Of a DNA stretch of 64,000 bases, positions 53,671-64,000 are shown in pieces (within the stretch, counting starts at the first letter, position 1; the number at the start of each line of letters is the position of its first letter). The stretch comes from Cymodocea nodosa (taxonomy: Eukaryota; Streptophyta; Magnoliopsida; Alismatales; Cymodoceaceae). The stretch spans positions 10,732,501 through 10,796,500 of the forward strand of contig JAZBRI010000011.1 of NCBI GenBank assembly GCA_036874045.1, in the 5' to 3' direction. The notes below the pieces were generated by a model, which saw only the letters and a program-made list of their open reading frames with translations, did no database searches and was not told the origin of the DNA. The position numbers and the translations under genes were made by a program.

Positions 53671-54204
53671 TTAATTGTAACAATGTCTAATTGCTAAATG
53701 ACTATAATATTGTTAGTTGTAAAACTACTATAGAAAATAGACATCCGGTATCAGATCCATTTTTCACTGTTTATCTAGGGTTACCACAACTATAATCACA
53801 TTTTTTAACTATATACCTTGCTTTAGTACACTTATTCTTAATTGCCAAGGGTAAAAAAGGTATCTTTTTTGTAAGGGGAGTAAGGCTAATATAAACTTGA
53901 ATCTCCTTGAAAAGCATCTGCTATTGCATATAAAGGGAGAACAAAAGTTTTACAAATTCATTTAAATAGGGGGAACATTGCTGACAAAAAGAAGATCACA
54001 ACCTTAACAGAATATACAAGTATTTCTTTAAAAAACATTATCCACCTTTTCAATAATGACAAAAAGGGAGAGAATAATTTACAACATGATAATTGAATGA
54101 GAATCTTGATGCATATTCCTAAATATTACTGATTTACTAAAGTGGATGCACAAGAAGTCTAGTTATAAAGAATTTGATTTTGTCATCATTGAAAAAAGGA
54201 AAAT
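53671..54204 (+). other. 3' non-coding region of outer Sirevirus with polypurine tract
   Basis: No gene. A purine tract GAAAAAAGGAAAATT (54190-54204) precedes the LTR. Confidence 0.6.
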
Positions 54205-54788
54205 TATTAAGTTTAGATTTTGATAATGAAACTTTTGATGTTGATTGTGTTGTTGATGCAAGATAGGAAGATACCAATTTCATGAAGGTTAGAGCATTGA
54301 AAAGATTATGAATGAAGATGAATATACGTAATATGGTCAAATACTTCAAAGACTATCTCACACAACTCAAGCCAAATGGATCAACGATGTGAAAGTTCAA
54401 ATCAATGAACTAGAATTCAAATATTGACTAAAGTACCTTTAGGCAGTTTGGATTAACAATCAGATCAATGAACTCACATACACCTCCAAAGGAATAATGA
54501 TCATATCACTTATCAAGCGTCAATTCAAAAATTGATCAAAATGGACTAACAAACAACATTTTGGATATCCATTTTAGTGCAACTTAATGATAGTAGATTT
54601 CAGACCATATAAACAGATCAACGAAATAGTACCAACAGTTGAATAATATTAGTCATTATAGACTAACATTTGTAAAAACATTAATCTATTCTATCACAAA
54701 AACTATTTGTTGGACTTACCATTGACCAAATCTGCTATATATATAACTGCATATCTTTAAAAAAGATAAAATTTTACGAACACATCTC
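54205..54788 (+). repeat. 3' LTR of outer Sirevirus-like element, truncated
   Basis: Starts ATTAAGTTTAGATTTTGATA and is homologous to the inverted LTR at 31464-32648, but stops about halfway (after GAACACATCT), so about 600 bp are missing. Confidence 0.75.
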
Positions 54789-55400
54789 TATGTCCAAAAT
54801 GAATTGCCAATCCTTGAGCAACTTTTGCCCATTCAAGCACCTTCTTGCACCCTGCAAACCAATACCACTCCAAGGTTGTTCCACTAAGCTAGAATGTAGC
54901 AATTGTTACCTTCTGGTTGTTGGGCACCTTGTAAAATTCAAAGCTCGACTTTGTACAACCACATTTTCATCTTCTAGCTTTTGTCATATTGTAAAAGCTT
55001 CATTGTAGTTTGTCACATTGAAGTCCTTACTTCCCATCCAAGGAGAAGCGTCCCTTTATGTGATCATTACTTTCTTCTTCAATATCTCCTCCCTAGCGAA
55101 TACCTTTTTTATGATCTCAAATATTTCACTTTCAAAGCTCTAGTTGACACCTACAATTTCTTGTCAAAGATTCCTATTAACTTGCTCAAGTTTTCCTTCT
55201 AAGTTACTAAGCTCCTCTTTCAATGACCCAACTACCTCTTCAAGCAAGGTTTTAAATGCCTTAATCTCGTTGAGTCATATAATGACATCAAGATCAGTTT
55301 GAAACTCTAATACCAAATTGCTAGTCTCCAATCCAAAGAAGCCTAGATTGGCCTACAATTGAGTAGTAACAAGGTCCATCGTGAGAGGGTGGAGGGAAGG
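54789..55400 (-). pseudogene. Chromovirus-type Ty3 gag N-terminal relic
   Basis: Minus-strand sense: an acidic Leu-rich coiled-coil-like stretch (LLEEVVGSLKEELSNLEGKL, near 55240-55180) followed by a decayed capsid region (RDASPWMGSKDFNVTNYNE near 55050). The layout is that of the gag coiled coil and capsid of plant chromoviruses. Orientation matches the pol relic at 29507-31463, so both may be one element split by the Sirevirus nest. Confidence 0.5.
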
Positions 55401-57239
55401 AGTGAAGAGATGGCAAGAAGATGTATTATTAAGTGGGAAAATTGAATTAATGCATGTCCAGTACTTCCATGGTTACAACTAACCCAAGGTTTGCTTAAAT
55501 AACCAAAAGGACATATGCTCCACATGGTACAACATTAATATCTTAAGTTACTAGTTATTGTACCATAAATCTTCTTTGTCTTCGTCAATTTGTTTCCTCT
55601 TCTTCCGATGCCTCAATCCTTGCCTGATCGTTGTTATTTCCTTGATCAGTGGACTCCTCATTTAGTGTGTCTTCAGTAAGAGTCGCTCGATTGGATTCTT
55701 CCTCAACATTGTATGTCTTCTCTATGCAATCTCCACTTATAAAGACTTTATATCTGATTAATAAAACAATCCACTTCCACCATTTTTTGTTTTCACAATA
55801 TGTATTGTTCATTCAAGTCACATATAACTCAAATCCAGGTCACAAATAACATAATTTATTGTTAATTGTTATAAAATGAAAGTCTGGGTGCTAATATGAT
55901 TCATTTTTAAGTTTAGGATGGCCAAATAATAAGTTCAAGGCACCAACATGACAATCACTCTTCCTATTTTACTAAATGAACGAAAAAACACTTTATTTTT
56001 ATATTTTACACCACATTTCTATTTTGATGCCAATTTGTCTTTCAATAATTCTAGCTTAGAATTTATCTTGATTGTACTTTCACTCACTAAAGGTATGAAG
56101 TCTACAAATAACATACATGAAATGCTCTTGAAATTCTTCAACCTTAAAAGTTTACAGTATGGCATGCCCTTTAGCAATATATATAGACTCTCACTCTCTT
56201 AGATCTTGTCCCCATTCTATACCTACAAGTACACTCTAACTTATGCATCAAAGACTATTTGAATGCCCACATCTTGTGGGTCTCCTCTAAGAGTTCTTAG
56301 TTTTTATAGGTGGAAAGTGACCAACAGAGTTCACAACATTGCCTTACTAAATGTCAGTCGAGACTCAAACTAGCGTGCAACAAGAAGGTTCTTTCTTTCA
56401 AAATATGGACAAGAACTCATGTTGAAATCGTAGGGCAACAAACCCTAGCCACCATCTCCCACCCCACAACCCTAATTAGCCCTTTCACTCCACCAACCAT
56501 CTCTTTTAGCTTCCTTTTTGCCACAGCTATGGGCTTATGCCACCTTCTACATCATACAAGGGTTTTCCAAACCTAACGGCCATCATCCACCACTCAAAGG
56601 TGGCTGCCCAGCCTCAACTAGAACGATAGGCTACTCCTATGGCCCCTGTAAGGCTGCATCCTCCTATATTTGCTATTAGTCAGGCCAGTGGTTCTTTCCT
56701 CTACCACCAACACCCTTGCCGAAGAGGTCTGTTGCTAAGAAACCCACGCAATGGATTGCATTTCTTCGTTTTGGATATTACTGAAGGTGGATTTTCCTTG
56801 TCTACCTGTTGTAGTGCCTTTGGGGAATTTTCCCTCTGCTTTCTTGAGACTATTTTGCCTCTGGACAACCATTATTTGACTCCAGAAACACCTGTTTTGA
56901 CTCCTTTCTTAAGGAACAAATATGACTTACAAAGAATCACTAGTTAAATATCAAACCATCAAACAATTTCAGTGTTTATAATCCATTCCAGTTTTGTTCT
57001 GCATACACTGTTCAACAGTACTCAAATATTAATAAACTAGGCAGTTTTGTGTGAAGAAAGTGATTCCATATTGAGATGCAGCAGAAGTCATAAATACCCA
57101 AGATGCAATTAAAGTCAAGCATTAAAATATGTATGCATAAAATTGCACTTTTTATCAGTGGATTTAACAATGGCTGACTTAGATATGATAACAGAAAAGT
57201 AAATTGTCAAAATTAAAACATTTCACATTTCTAAGGGCA
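55401..57239. other. No recognised gene
   Basis: Several plus-strand frames of 60-100 codons (for example 56310-56576 and 56639-56947) lack known motifs. 56440-56620 is C/T-rich. The part just below 57240 is probably the 3' untranslated region of the minus-strand gene. Confidence 0.45.
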
Positions 57240-57655
57240 TTAAACCTTTGACACAAGCCGGATGGATCTCCTGCAAAGAAACGTATGATCAGAAACAGAT
57301 TCCCTAGACCAAGTCAGGGAATCTCTTGAATCTGAATTCATAAATGGTTCAATGTGAACTTTCGTATCAACAAGTTGCTTTTTACTTTGAACTTCACCAG
57401 GAATGTCTGAGTTACAAGTTCTTTTACTCGTTTTCTCAAACTTATTAACTTGTGAGCATCTGAAACATAAGAAGTATGATCCTCATTGTGAAATCAATGA
57501 AAGAAGTCTGAAATCAAGCATTTTCACATGAAGAATTTACCCTGAGTTTGTATTATCCTTCATCAATAGGCTTCTTCCCTACAAATGAAATATGATCAAC
57601 CTTATTTTCCAGTTTATGCAAACAAGAAAACTGCTCAACATAAATAAGATAGTAC
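57240..57655 (-). CDS. 3' end of an unrecognised spliced plant gene (three exons)
   Basis: Three minus-strand exons keep one open frame: 57655-57601 (55 nt), 57578-57541 (38 nt) and 57459-57240 (220 nt, ends TAA). All have canonical signals: TAACAG before the first, AAG|GTTGAT, TTTGTAG, CAGG|GTAAAT and GTTTCAG. Introns are 22 and 81 bp; the 22-bp one is too short for normal splicing, so the first two exons may be one continuous or differently bounded exon. The product has LIYVEQFSCLHKLENK, then a Ser/Lys-rich tail ending RRSIRLVSKV. I do not recognise the family. Upstream exons were not found before the Copia element at 59054. It could also be a decayed gene end. Confidence 0.45.
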
Positions 57656-59053
57656 CTGTTATAACAAAAATGAAATAACAAAAACATAGCCATAAAAAAA
57701 CATGGTAGCATGGACGTGTGTCAAAAAGACACTAAAATACAAATTGTAGATGTTGAGAAACATTAAAGTCAACCAATAATACTAAGGATTCACATTGTAA
57801 AATATAAGATTTTTTTACTTGTAAGACATCAAAAAATTTTGTAATTACTTATATGTTATTCAAAATTCATAAAATTTTCATTTTACTTTGATATTCCTAT
57901 TATTATCCTTGATACATTAACTGTAAGGACATTCTAATAGGAATCATAAATTTTTAATAATATGCAAGTGAATATAAATTTTGAATTATATACAACTACC
58001 AAACTTTTTGATGGCATACAATTAAAATATCCAAAAATATACTTAAAAACCTCTCTTAGGCTAATATAAATTTCAACCATAGACAAAGGCAACTTGTGCA
58101 AAGAAGATGAAAATGATTGGACATGTGCAATACATTTATCAACGTATAGTGCCAAAAAATGAAGGTGAGCTTTAACACAATGATAAGGTTGCTACATTAT
58201 AATATAAAGTTGTATGTTCAAATATTAGAAACAATCTCTATATTTATGAGAACAAGACATCAAATAGATATCCTCTTCAAATTCCATATTGATGAGACTC
58301 ATAGGAAGCAAAGATACATGGTGGTTGAGTTGCTTTATAGGTGATCATTGTCAATCCATAGAAGCAAACGAGGTCAAGGGTGTCAACCCTAATGCAATTG
58401 AGGACAAAAATTGGCTTATAATGACAAAATTGTCTAAAGGTGCGCTATAGCATGCATTACAAATCTCTAATAATAGAGGAAACATCATCAACAATGTTTC
58501 AAAAAATGGAAAAATGATCACTTATATGGATTTGATGAGAAGCTCTTTTTTAGCAAAATAGATATGTTAGGACTCATTAGTATTGACCTTGTTTATATTG
58601 ATGTGTGGGTTAGTTGATTATATTGTACATTTATCTAGTAACCCTATAATTGTGCAATTAGCTTTAGTAATGAGTATGGCCACACATTCCTCTCCTCCAA
58701 TGTCCAATGCATCAAAAACAATGCATAATTTGATTAGCACCTCCATCAAGTTAAATAGTAAGAATTTTCTTTAGGCCTGATCTACATAATAAGCATATGG
58801 CATGGTAGTGCCATAACACTTCTAGAAGTCAATAACTAACTCATAATATTCAGCATTAGATGCATTCTGGAGATAACCTACATGTGGATGATGTTGTCTA
58901 TAATTTAGAAGTATTTTCATTATTTCTTTGTAAAGTTCCATCCCTTGTTTGTGACTTTCATGAGTTTCATCATAGTGATAACTGTGGTGAGTCTAGTTAG
59001 TTTAGAGACTTTAATGACTTGGTGCACAAGTAGATCTAGTATTACTTCATAGA
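57656..59053. other. AT-rich stretch without recognised gene
   Basis: No exon or domain recognised. The left flank of Copia element 3 ends with ATAGA at 59049-59053. Confidence 0.5.
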
Positions 59054-59194
59054 TGTGAGTGTGTATAGTTATATTGGTGTATAGGTAAATGGCTTATCCA
59101 TTTATGGATTTATTTATCCTTCTCCTATCTATTTATGTTTCTTTCTCTCTTTGTATTAGCAAGATAGTTAATGAAATAATTCTATCTTTGAACA
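59054..59194 (+). repeat. 5' LTR of Copia element 3
   Basis: 141 bp, starts TGTGAGTGTG and ends TTTGAACA, followed by the primer site. Confidence 0.92.
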
Positions 59195-59206
59195 TGGTAT
59201 CAAAGC
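59195..59206 (+). other. Primer binding site (initiator tRNA-Met type)
   Basis: TGGTATCAAAGC, one base from the consensus TGGTATCAGAGC used by plant LTR elements. Confidence 0.85.
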
Positions 59207-59575
59207 TTAATCTTGATTAGGTTTTTTTCTCTCTCTTGTTGTCGTCACTATTTGTCCAATCCATGTGTCGTCAGACGTCATCTATTCTCCCACTTTCGTT
59301 CTCCAAGTCGACCAATCGTCATTCTCTCTTGATCATTGGCATCATCCTCTCTAAGTGAGGGTTGTAATGGAGCAACCACATCATTGGCTCCTCTCTTGAC
59401 CTAATTGTTGTTTTCTTTTGTACCATCTGTTGCAACGACATTGTTGGCCATGTTGGTTCGTGTAGGATTCTACAATGTGTGTCATCCGTACTTTGACATT
59501 TGTGCCTATTGTGTCCATTGTTGGTGAACCCAACGTGATGTGAAACTCGACTATCTTAGGAGTGTTGTCAGTTAT

Positions 59576-60350
59576 GGATGGCTTTTATGGACCCTTTAAT
59601 TCAATGTTTTATCCCTATGTTGGAAAAGCTCAATGGCTCCAATTATATGTTGTGGGTTCAAAGCTTTGAGATCATTGTGTTTGCTCAAGAAAAACTTGAT
59701 CATTTGACGTGTAACCCTCTAGATGACAAAACTATTGTGTACGGAGATTGGCTAGCAAATAATGTTGCTATTGTTTTGTAGTTGCTTACAAGCATGGAGC
59801 CAACCATTGCTCGTGGAGTTTCTATGATGTGTCCTACCAGAAAGATTTGGTTATCATTGAGGGAAACTTATGGTTATGAGAAGAATATTGTCAAAACTTT
59901 TCAAGTGTATGAAAAATTATTTACTCTTTGGCAAGGTGATCATAGTCCATAAGAATACTATAGTGTTCTTCGTGGTATTGCAAAGGAACTTGATCTTTAC
60001 CAACCTCCTATCGTTGATGTCACTATTAGTCGTTAGTACAAAGAGGAGCTACTTGTTGCTACTTTTTTGAAAGGGTTGTCTCCTTATTTGACTTCCCAAA
60101 TTTGTGATCAAGTTCTAGGTTCTGATTAGATACCGAATTTAGAGGAAACCTTTACTCTGAAGGTTATGCATATTCTACTTCTACTCTTATTGTTCCACCA
60201 CTCACCATGGCACTATCATGGTTGCTTCCTCCTTCCAAACTGCAACAAGAGTGGTGGCGGGGGAAGGAATAAACCCAAGTGTCAACATTGTGGCAAACTT
60301 GAGCATTAGTCAGAAAAATATTGGGACAAATATAATGTCTACTTGGGCTA
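59576..60350 (+). pseudogene. Copia gag relic with degenerate zinc knuckle
   Basis: MAFMDPLIQ start at 59578, LEKLNGSNYMLWVQSFEI, SMEPTIARGVSM, IVKTFQVYEKLFTLWQGD and ELDLYQPPIVDV, with stops near 59779 and 60036. The knuckle CQHCGKLEH with a stop and Tyr in place of the last Cys lies near 60280. Same gag lineage as Copia 1 and 2. Confidence 0.75.
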
Positions 60351-61860
60351 AGGTTGTGACAAACTCAATTAAGCCTTACGAATCTACCTCTATTATTACT
60401 TCTAATAGTACTCCTATGGTGAAGATTTCTAAAATAAACTTGGACCAGTTAATGCAGTTACAGACCACCACTTCCTTGGCTACTATGACGTTAGTCTCCA
60501 CCTCTTCAAGTACTAGTTTGACCATGGTAGCTAGAATGGATACAAATTTTTGGTCACTCAACACACGACAAGTGGTTTTTCCTTATTTGACCGATTACAA
60601 CATCTACCAAATCTTCGTAGTGTGATTGTTGTCGATGGTCATGCTTGTAGTATTTCTAGTAAAGAGACTGTTTAGGTCACCTCAAACATTCGTTTTAATC
60701 ATACCATTTATGTTCCTAAATTACCCATAAATATTTTTGTCTATTAACGTCATTATTATTCAACTTTCCTATTTTGTGACATTTTTTCCTTTTTATTGTA
60801 TATTTTAAGACCTACGAACAGAGGCAATAATTAGTATGAACCATAAAAGCAACAATGGAGTCCATACCTTAGTGTGGGATGCACCCAGTCGTGGTTTGGC
60901 TGCCTTGTTATCATTTAATGGTTCCTCTACTTCATTTCTTTTAACACTATCGTCTAGGACATCACTCCTTCTAAAAGTTTCACCAAGTCTTACTTTGATT
61001 TTTTTTTTCTGATTTTCAGTGTGAGTTGTATTAGTTGGGTAAACATTGTCGGTCATCATATTCTCATGTCCAACTTGTCTCTAATCTTTAGATGTTTGAT
61101 TTGGTTCACTATGACATCTAGGAGTCTAGTCGTGTTACATTTGTTAACAATTTTCAATATTATATCATCTTTGTTGATGACTATTTCTATCTATGTTGGG
61201 TTTACTTGTTAAAAGATCATCAAGGCATCGCTACTATTGTTGAATATTTTCTTACTAAGGTTGGAAATCAATTTAATATTACTCTAAAATGTTTGCCTAC
61301 TAATAATACTTTGGAATTATTAGTGCAAAATTTTAAAATTTGTGTATTTCTCTTGGCATTATCCATCAAACCTCTTATCATCATACTTCCTAGTAGAATG
61401 GTGTAGCCAAGTGCAAGTGTCATCGTCTCCTTAATATTACTCAAACCCTTCTTATCCATATGAAGATTTCAAAATATTTGTGGTCTGAGGCTGTGCTTAT
61501 TATGATCCATCTTGTTAATCTCATGTCTTCTACACCTCTTGAGCGGGAAGTGCCTTTTTGTTGTTTGTGTCTTAATAAAGATTTGTTTGTTCTTCTTCTT
61601 TGTGTTTTTGGGTGTGTGGCCTATGTCTAAGATCTTTCCCTTAGCTTAGATAAACTATTTGTTTAGGCTATTAAGTGTATTTTTATGGGATATTCAAGAA
61701 CTCAAAAAGTATATAGGTATTTTCATCCTCCCATGAAGAAATATTACATTTCTGCTGATGTTACATTCTTTGAGGATCAACCATATTTTTCTAAAATCGA
61801 TTCTTCTATAGGATCTTCTGATTCTATACCTAACCTTGGTGTCCAATTGAAATCGATTTG
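60351..61860 (+). pseudogene. Copia protease/integrase relic
   Basis: The protease part has lost its DSG box. The integrase core (FDLVHYDI-like near 61090, GNQFNITLKCLPTNN near 61265) and NGVAKCKCHRL near 61398 show Lys where the third catalytic Glu is expected. The integrase C-terminus is IKCIFMGYSRTQKVYRYFHP near 61670. Many stops. Confidence 0.65.
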
Positions 61861-61889
61861 TTGAAGAGGAAATCATCTTACAAAAGTCT

Positions 61890-62670
61890 AGGTTTGTAAT
61901 CCAATAAGGAAAGGAGCAATTGACAATAAGTAATTAAATTTTTAAATGTGTGACTACGTCACATATAGTGTTGGAGGTTTTTAATTTTCATTAGAGAGCA
62001 TTTTCATTCATCTATCGTCTACCTTAAGGAACATTAATATAAATACTTACATTTACATATATACTATATTTTGTTTATATATCGTTTGTGTATGTATTAT
62101 TTATTTATGATTGTCAATTGTTGTGTATTTACTTTTCATTCTAGTATAAAACTATATGACTTTATTTTGAAATCAATTAGTTTTAAATCTCTGAAATTGT
62201 ACATTAACTGATTGTTATTTAAGATCATTAGGATGATAAATCTATTCATTGTTAAATCTAAGATAAGTAGCAATCAAAGTGCATAAGGTGTGTTGTTTAC
62301 ATTCTCTGGGAGCGCCCAATGGTTGGCTGAATTCACATGCAAACAACTATATTGAGCATAAGTCTACGAATTTATTCATTGAGTTATCTGTGACTCAATG
62401 AGGATTGTCTGTTAAGTAATAACTCAACAAAGTAAAAGACTTAATTAATAAAACACTACACCCATTTAAAAATAACATAGAAAATGATTTTAATCACTCT
62501 CTGTGGTTCAACTTATTCTTGCATACTTTTACAATTGACGTTGTGCACTTATAGTAATTTAAACGAACGAATTTAATCAATTTGAATCTCATTTAAGAAT
62601 TGCTTATACCTTAAGAAAAACCAATTTAAGCACAAGACAATGATCTCAATAAAGAAATACACATATAACA
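61890..62670 (+). mobile_element. Fragment related to the hairpin-rich Sirevirus LTR
   Basis: Non-coding insert in Copia 3. The 15-base CGCCCAATGGTTGGC (62313-62327) and the surrounding stem are shared with 46662-46676. It also has inverted repeats CATTGAGT/ACTCAATG (62377-62400) and TGTTAAGT/ACTCAACA (62410-62429). It corresponds to the last ~700 bp of 44985-47095. Confidence 0.6.
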
Positions 62671-62679
62671 ACCTCTCGT

Positions 62680-63790
62680 GTATGTTGCTTAGGAGGAGTA
62701 CTCGGTGTGCTTGTTGAAGAAGTCTATTTATGGACTAAAATAGAGACCTAGGGTTTGATTTGACAAACTCAATTAAGTGATGTTTGATGGTGGTTTCTAT
62801 AAATATATTGTTGATCAATCTATTTTCGTCCATCATAGTTCACGAGGTTGTGGATGATATTATTACAGAGAGTAATGTTGAAGGCATTACCAAAACTAAG
62901 GAGCATCTTGTTAATGTATTTTAAATCAAAGATTTGGGTAGGTCAGGATACTTTCTTAGTATTAAGTTTGTTTACTCTACAGGTAAAATAGTGTTATCTC
63001 AACGTAAGTACGTGTTAGACTTGCTTAAGGAGACTAGTTATCTTGGTTGTAAGTCAAAGTCTACGACTATTGAGCAAAATCCCTCTTTCTCAAATATCAA
63101 CTCTAATAAGTTAGAAGATCTTAACCAATATAGGCATCTAATTAGAAAGCTTATATATCTCACTATCACCGAGCTAGGTATTGCTTGTATAATTGGTCTG
63201 CTGAGTCAATTTATACATGATCCTAGATAGATTCATTTGATAAGGGTTCAACAAGTGTTTGCTTATACAAAAGGAACTCCAAGGAAAGGTTTGTTGTATG
63301 GCACTCATGGTCATCTCAAGGTAGAAGCATTCTCAAGTTATGTTAGAGATAGAAAAGACTGAAAATCTACTTCAATTTATTGTACCTAAGTAGGTGGAAA
63401 TCTTGTTACTTGACGCAACAAAAAGCAAAGTGTTGTTTTGTGTTCAACTACTAAGGCTAAATATAGGTCAATGAAAAAGACTACTCGTAAACTTGTATGG
63501 ATCAAATCTTTCTTGAAGGAACTTGGTGTAGTTATTGAACTTCCTATAAAGATGCATTATGATAATCAATCAATCATATATATTGCTAGAAATGAGACTT
63601 TTCATGAATGCACTAAACATATTAAAGTGAATTGTCACTATGTGCGTGACTTGGTGATCAAGGGGATTATTTCTACGTCTTATACTCCTTCAAAGAGATA
63701 GTGGATATCTTTACTAAAGGCCTTAGTTATGGTGTTTTCTATTATCTTGTAACAAGCTTGGAATAACTAATATATACCTTCCAATTTCAA
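62680..63790 (+). pseudogene. Copia RT-RNase H relic
   Basis: FMVVSINILLINLFSSI-like decayed RT, KIVLSQRKYVLDLLKETSYL (62985-63045), RHLIRKLIYLTI, then the RNase H EAFSSYVRD region, GGNLVTRNKKQS-like, AKYRSMKKT, HYDNQSIIYIARN, FHECTKHIKVNCHYVRD (63600-63650). Stops and a frameshift near 63700. Confidence 0.75.
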
Positions 63791-63796
63791 AGGGAG

Positions 63797-63937
63797 TGTG
63801 AGTGTATATAGTTATATTGGTGTGTGGGTAAATGGATTATCCATTTATAGATTCATTTACCCTTCTCCTATCTATTTATATTTCTTTCTTTCTCTGTATT
63901 AGCAAGATAGTTAACAAAATAGTTCTATCTTTGAACA
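63797..63937 (+). repeat. 3' LTR of Copia element 3
   Basis: 141 bp, preceded by the purine tract CAAAGGGAG, ends TTTGAACA before ATAGA. Confidence 0.92.
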
Positions 63938-64000
63938 ATAGACTCACTAAAAATAATGAAACTAATCATAAAGGCCACCCTCAAACAATGTGTAGCTATA

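Larger units (their letters stand above)
59054..63937 (+). mobile_element. Copia element 3, full-length ends with target duplication
   Basis: LTRs 59054-59194 and 63797-63937 (both 141 bp, TG...CA), flanked by the exact 5-bp duplication ATAGA (59049-59053 and 63938-63942). The primer site TGGTATCAAAGC is at 59195. Gag, knuckle, protease remnant, integrase, RT and RNase H are in order but full of stops. The LTRs differ at 13 of 141 sites, 12 of them transitions, so insertion is old. A piece of Sirevirus-type LTR (about 61890-62670) interrupts it between integrase and RT. Confidence 0.9.

Noticed and set aside
56310-56947. Protein gene on plus strand
   Set aside because: Two frames of 88-102 codons without motifs, start context or splice partners.

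Overview
The window is nuclear DNA of a flowering plant. It holds spliced plant genes (a GRF-interacting factor, the 3' end of a RAD52-like gene and the 3' end of an unrecognised gene) in a sea of decayed LTR retrotransposons. The base composition is AT-rich, and the left end carries a plastid-derived block. I cannot name the species. No prokaryotic operons, CRISPR arrays or tRNA/rRNA genes were seen.

Layout, left to right. 1-1100: plastid DNA (rpl2 intron end, rpl2 exon 2, rps19) lying against an Athila-like Ty3 element. 1312-4884: rearranged Athila-like Ty3 element on the minus strand, with reverse transcriptase (RT) upstream of gag. 4890-9360: decayed Copia element 1 (+). 9471-11760: LINE relic (+). 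12711-13142: last two exons of a RAD52-2-like organelle DNA-repair gene (+). 14240-25144: complete four-exon GIF transcriptional co-activator gene (-). Its two large introns hold a RING-H2 pseudogene, a DNA-transposon-like element and Copia fragments in both directions. 25145-29100: GIF upstream region with four G-boxes and no clear gene.

29500-55400 is a nest of retroelements. Pieces of a minus-strand chromovirus (Ty3) flank a Sirevirus-like Copia element. That element is split by a second Sirevirus-like element (34539-53102), which has ~1.45-kb LTRs and an exact ACATA target duplication. The second element is split in turn by Copia element 2 (39464-44253) and by a related LTR rich in hairpins (about 44985-47095). 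57240-57655: three well-formed 3' exons of an unrecognised minus-strand gene. 59054-63937: Copia element 3, with 141-bp LTRs and an exact ATAGA target duplication.

Functionally, the host genes concern leaf/organ growth (GIF) and organelle genome maintenance (RAD52-like); they converge tail to tail. All mobile elements look defective, with stops, frameshifts, lost catalytic residues or deletions. I found no convincing new enzymatic system. The least ordinary signals are the LTR hairpin array with covarying stems, the inverted/nested LTR architecture, the possible third-ORF region of the inner Sirevirus, and the unidentified spliced gene near 57.4 kb.
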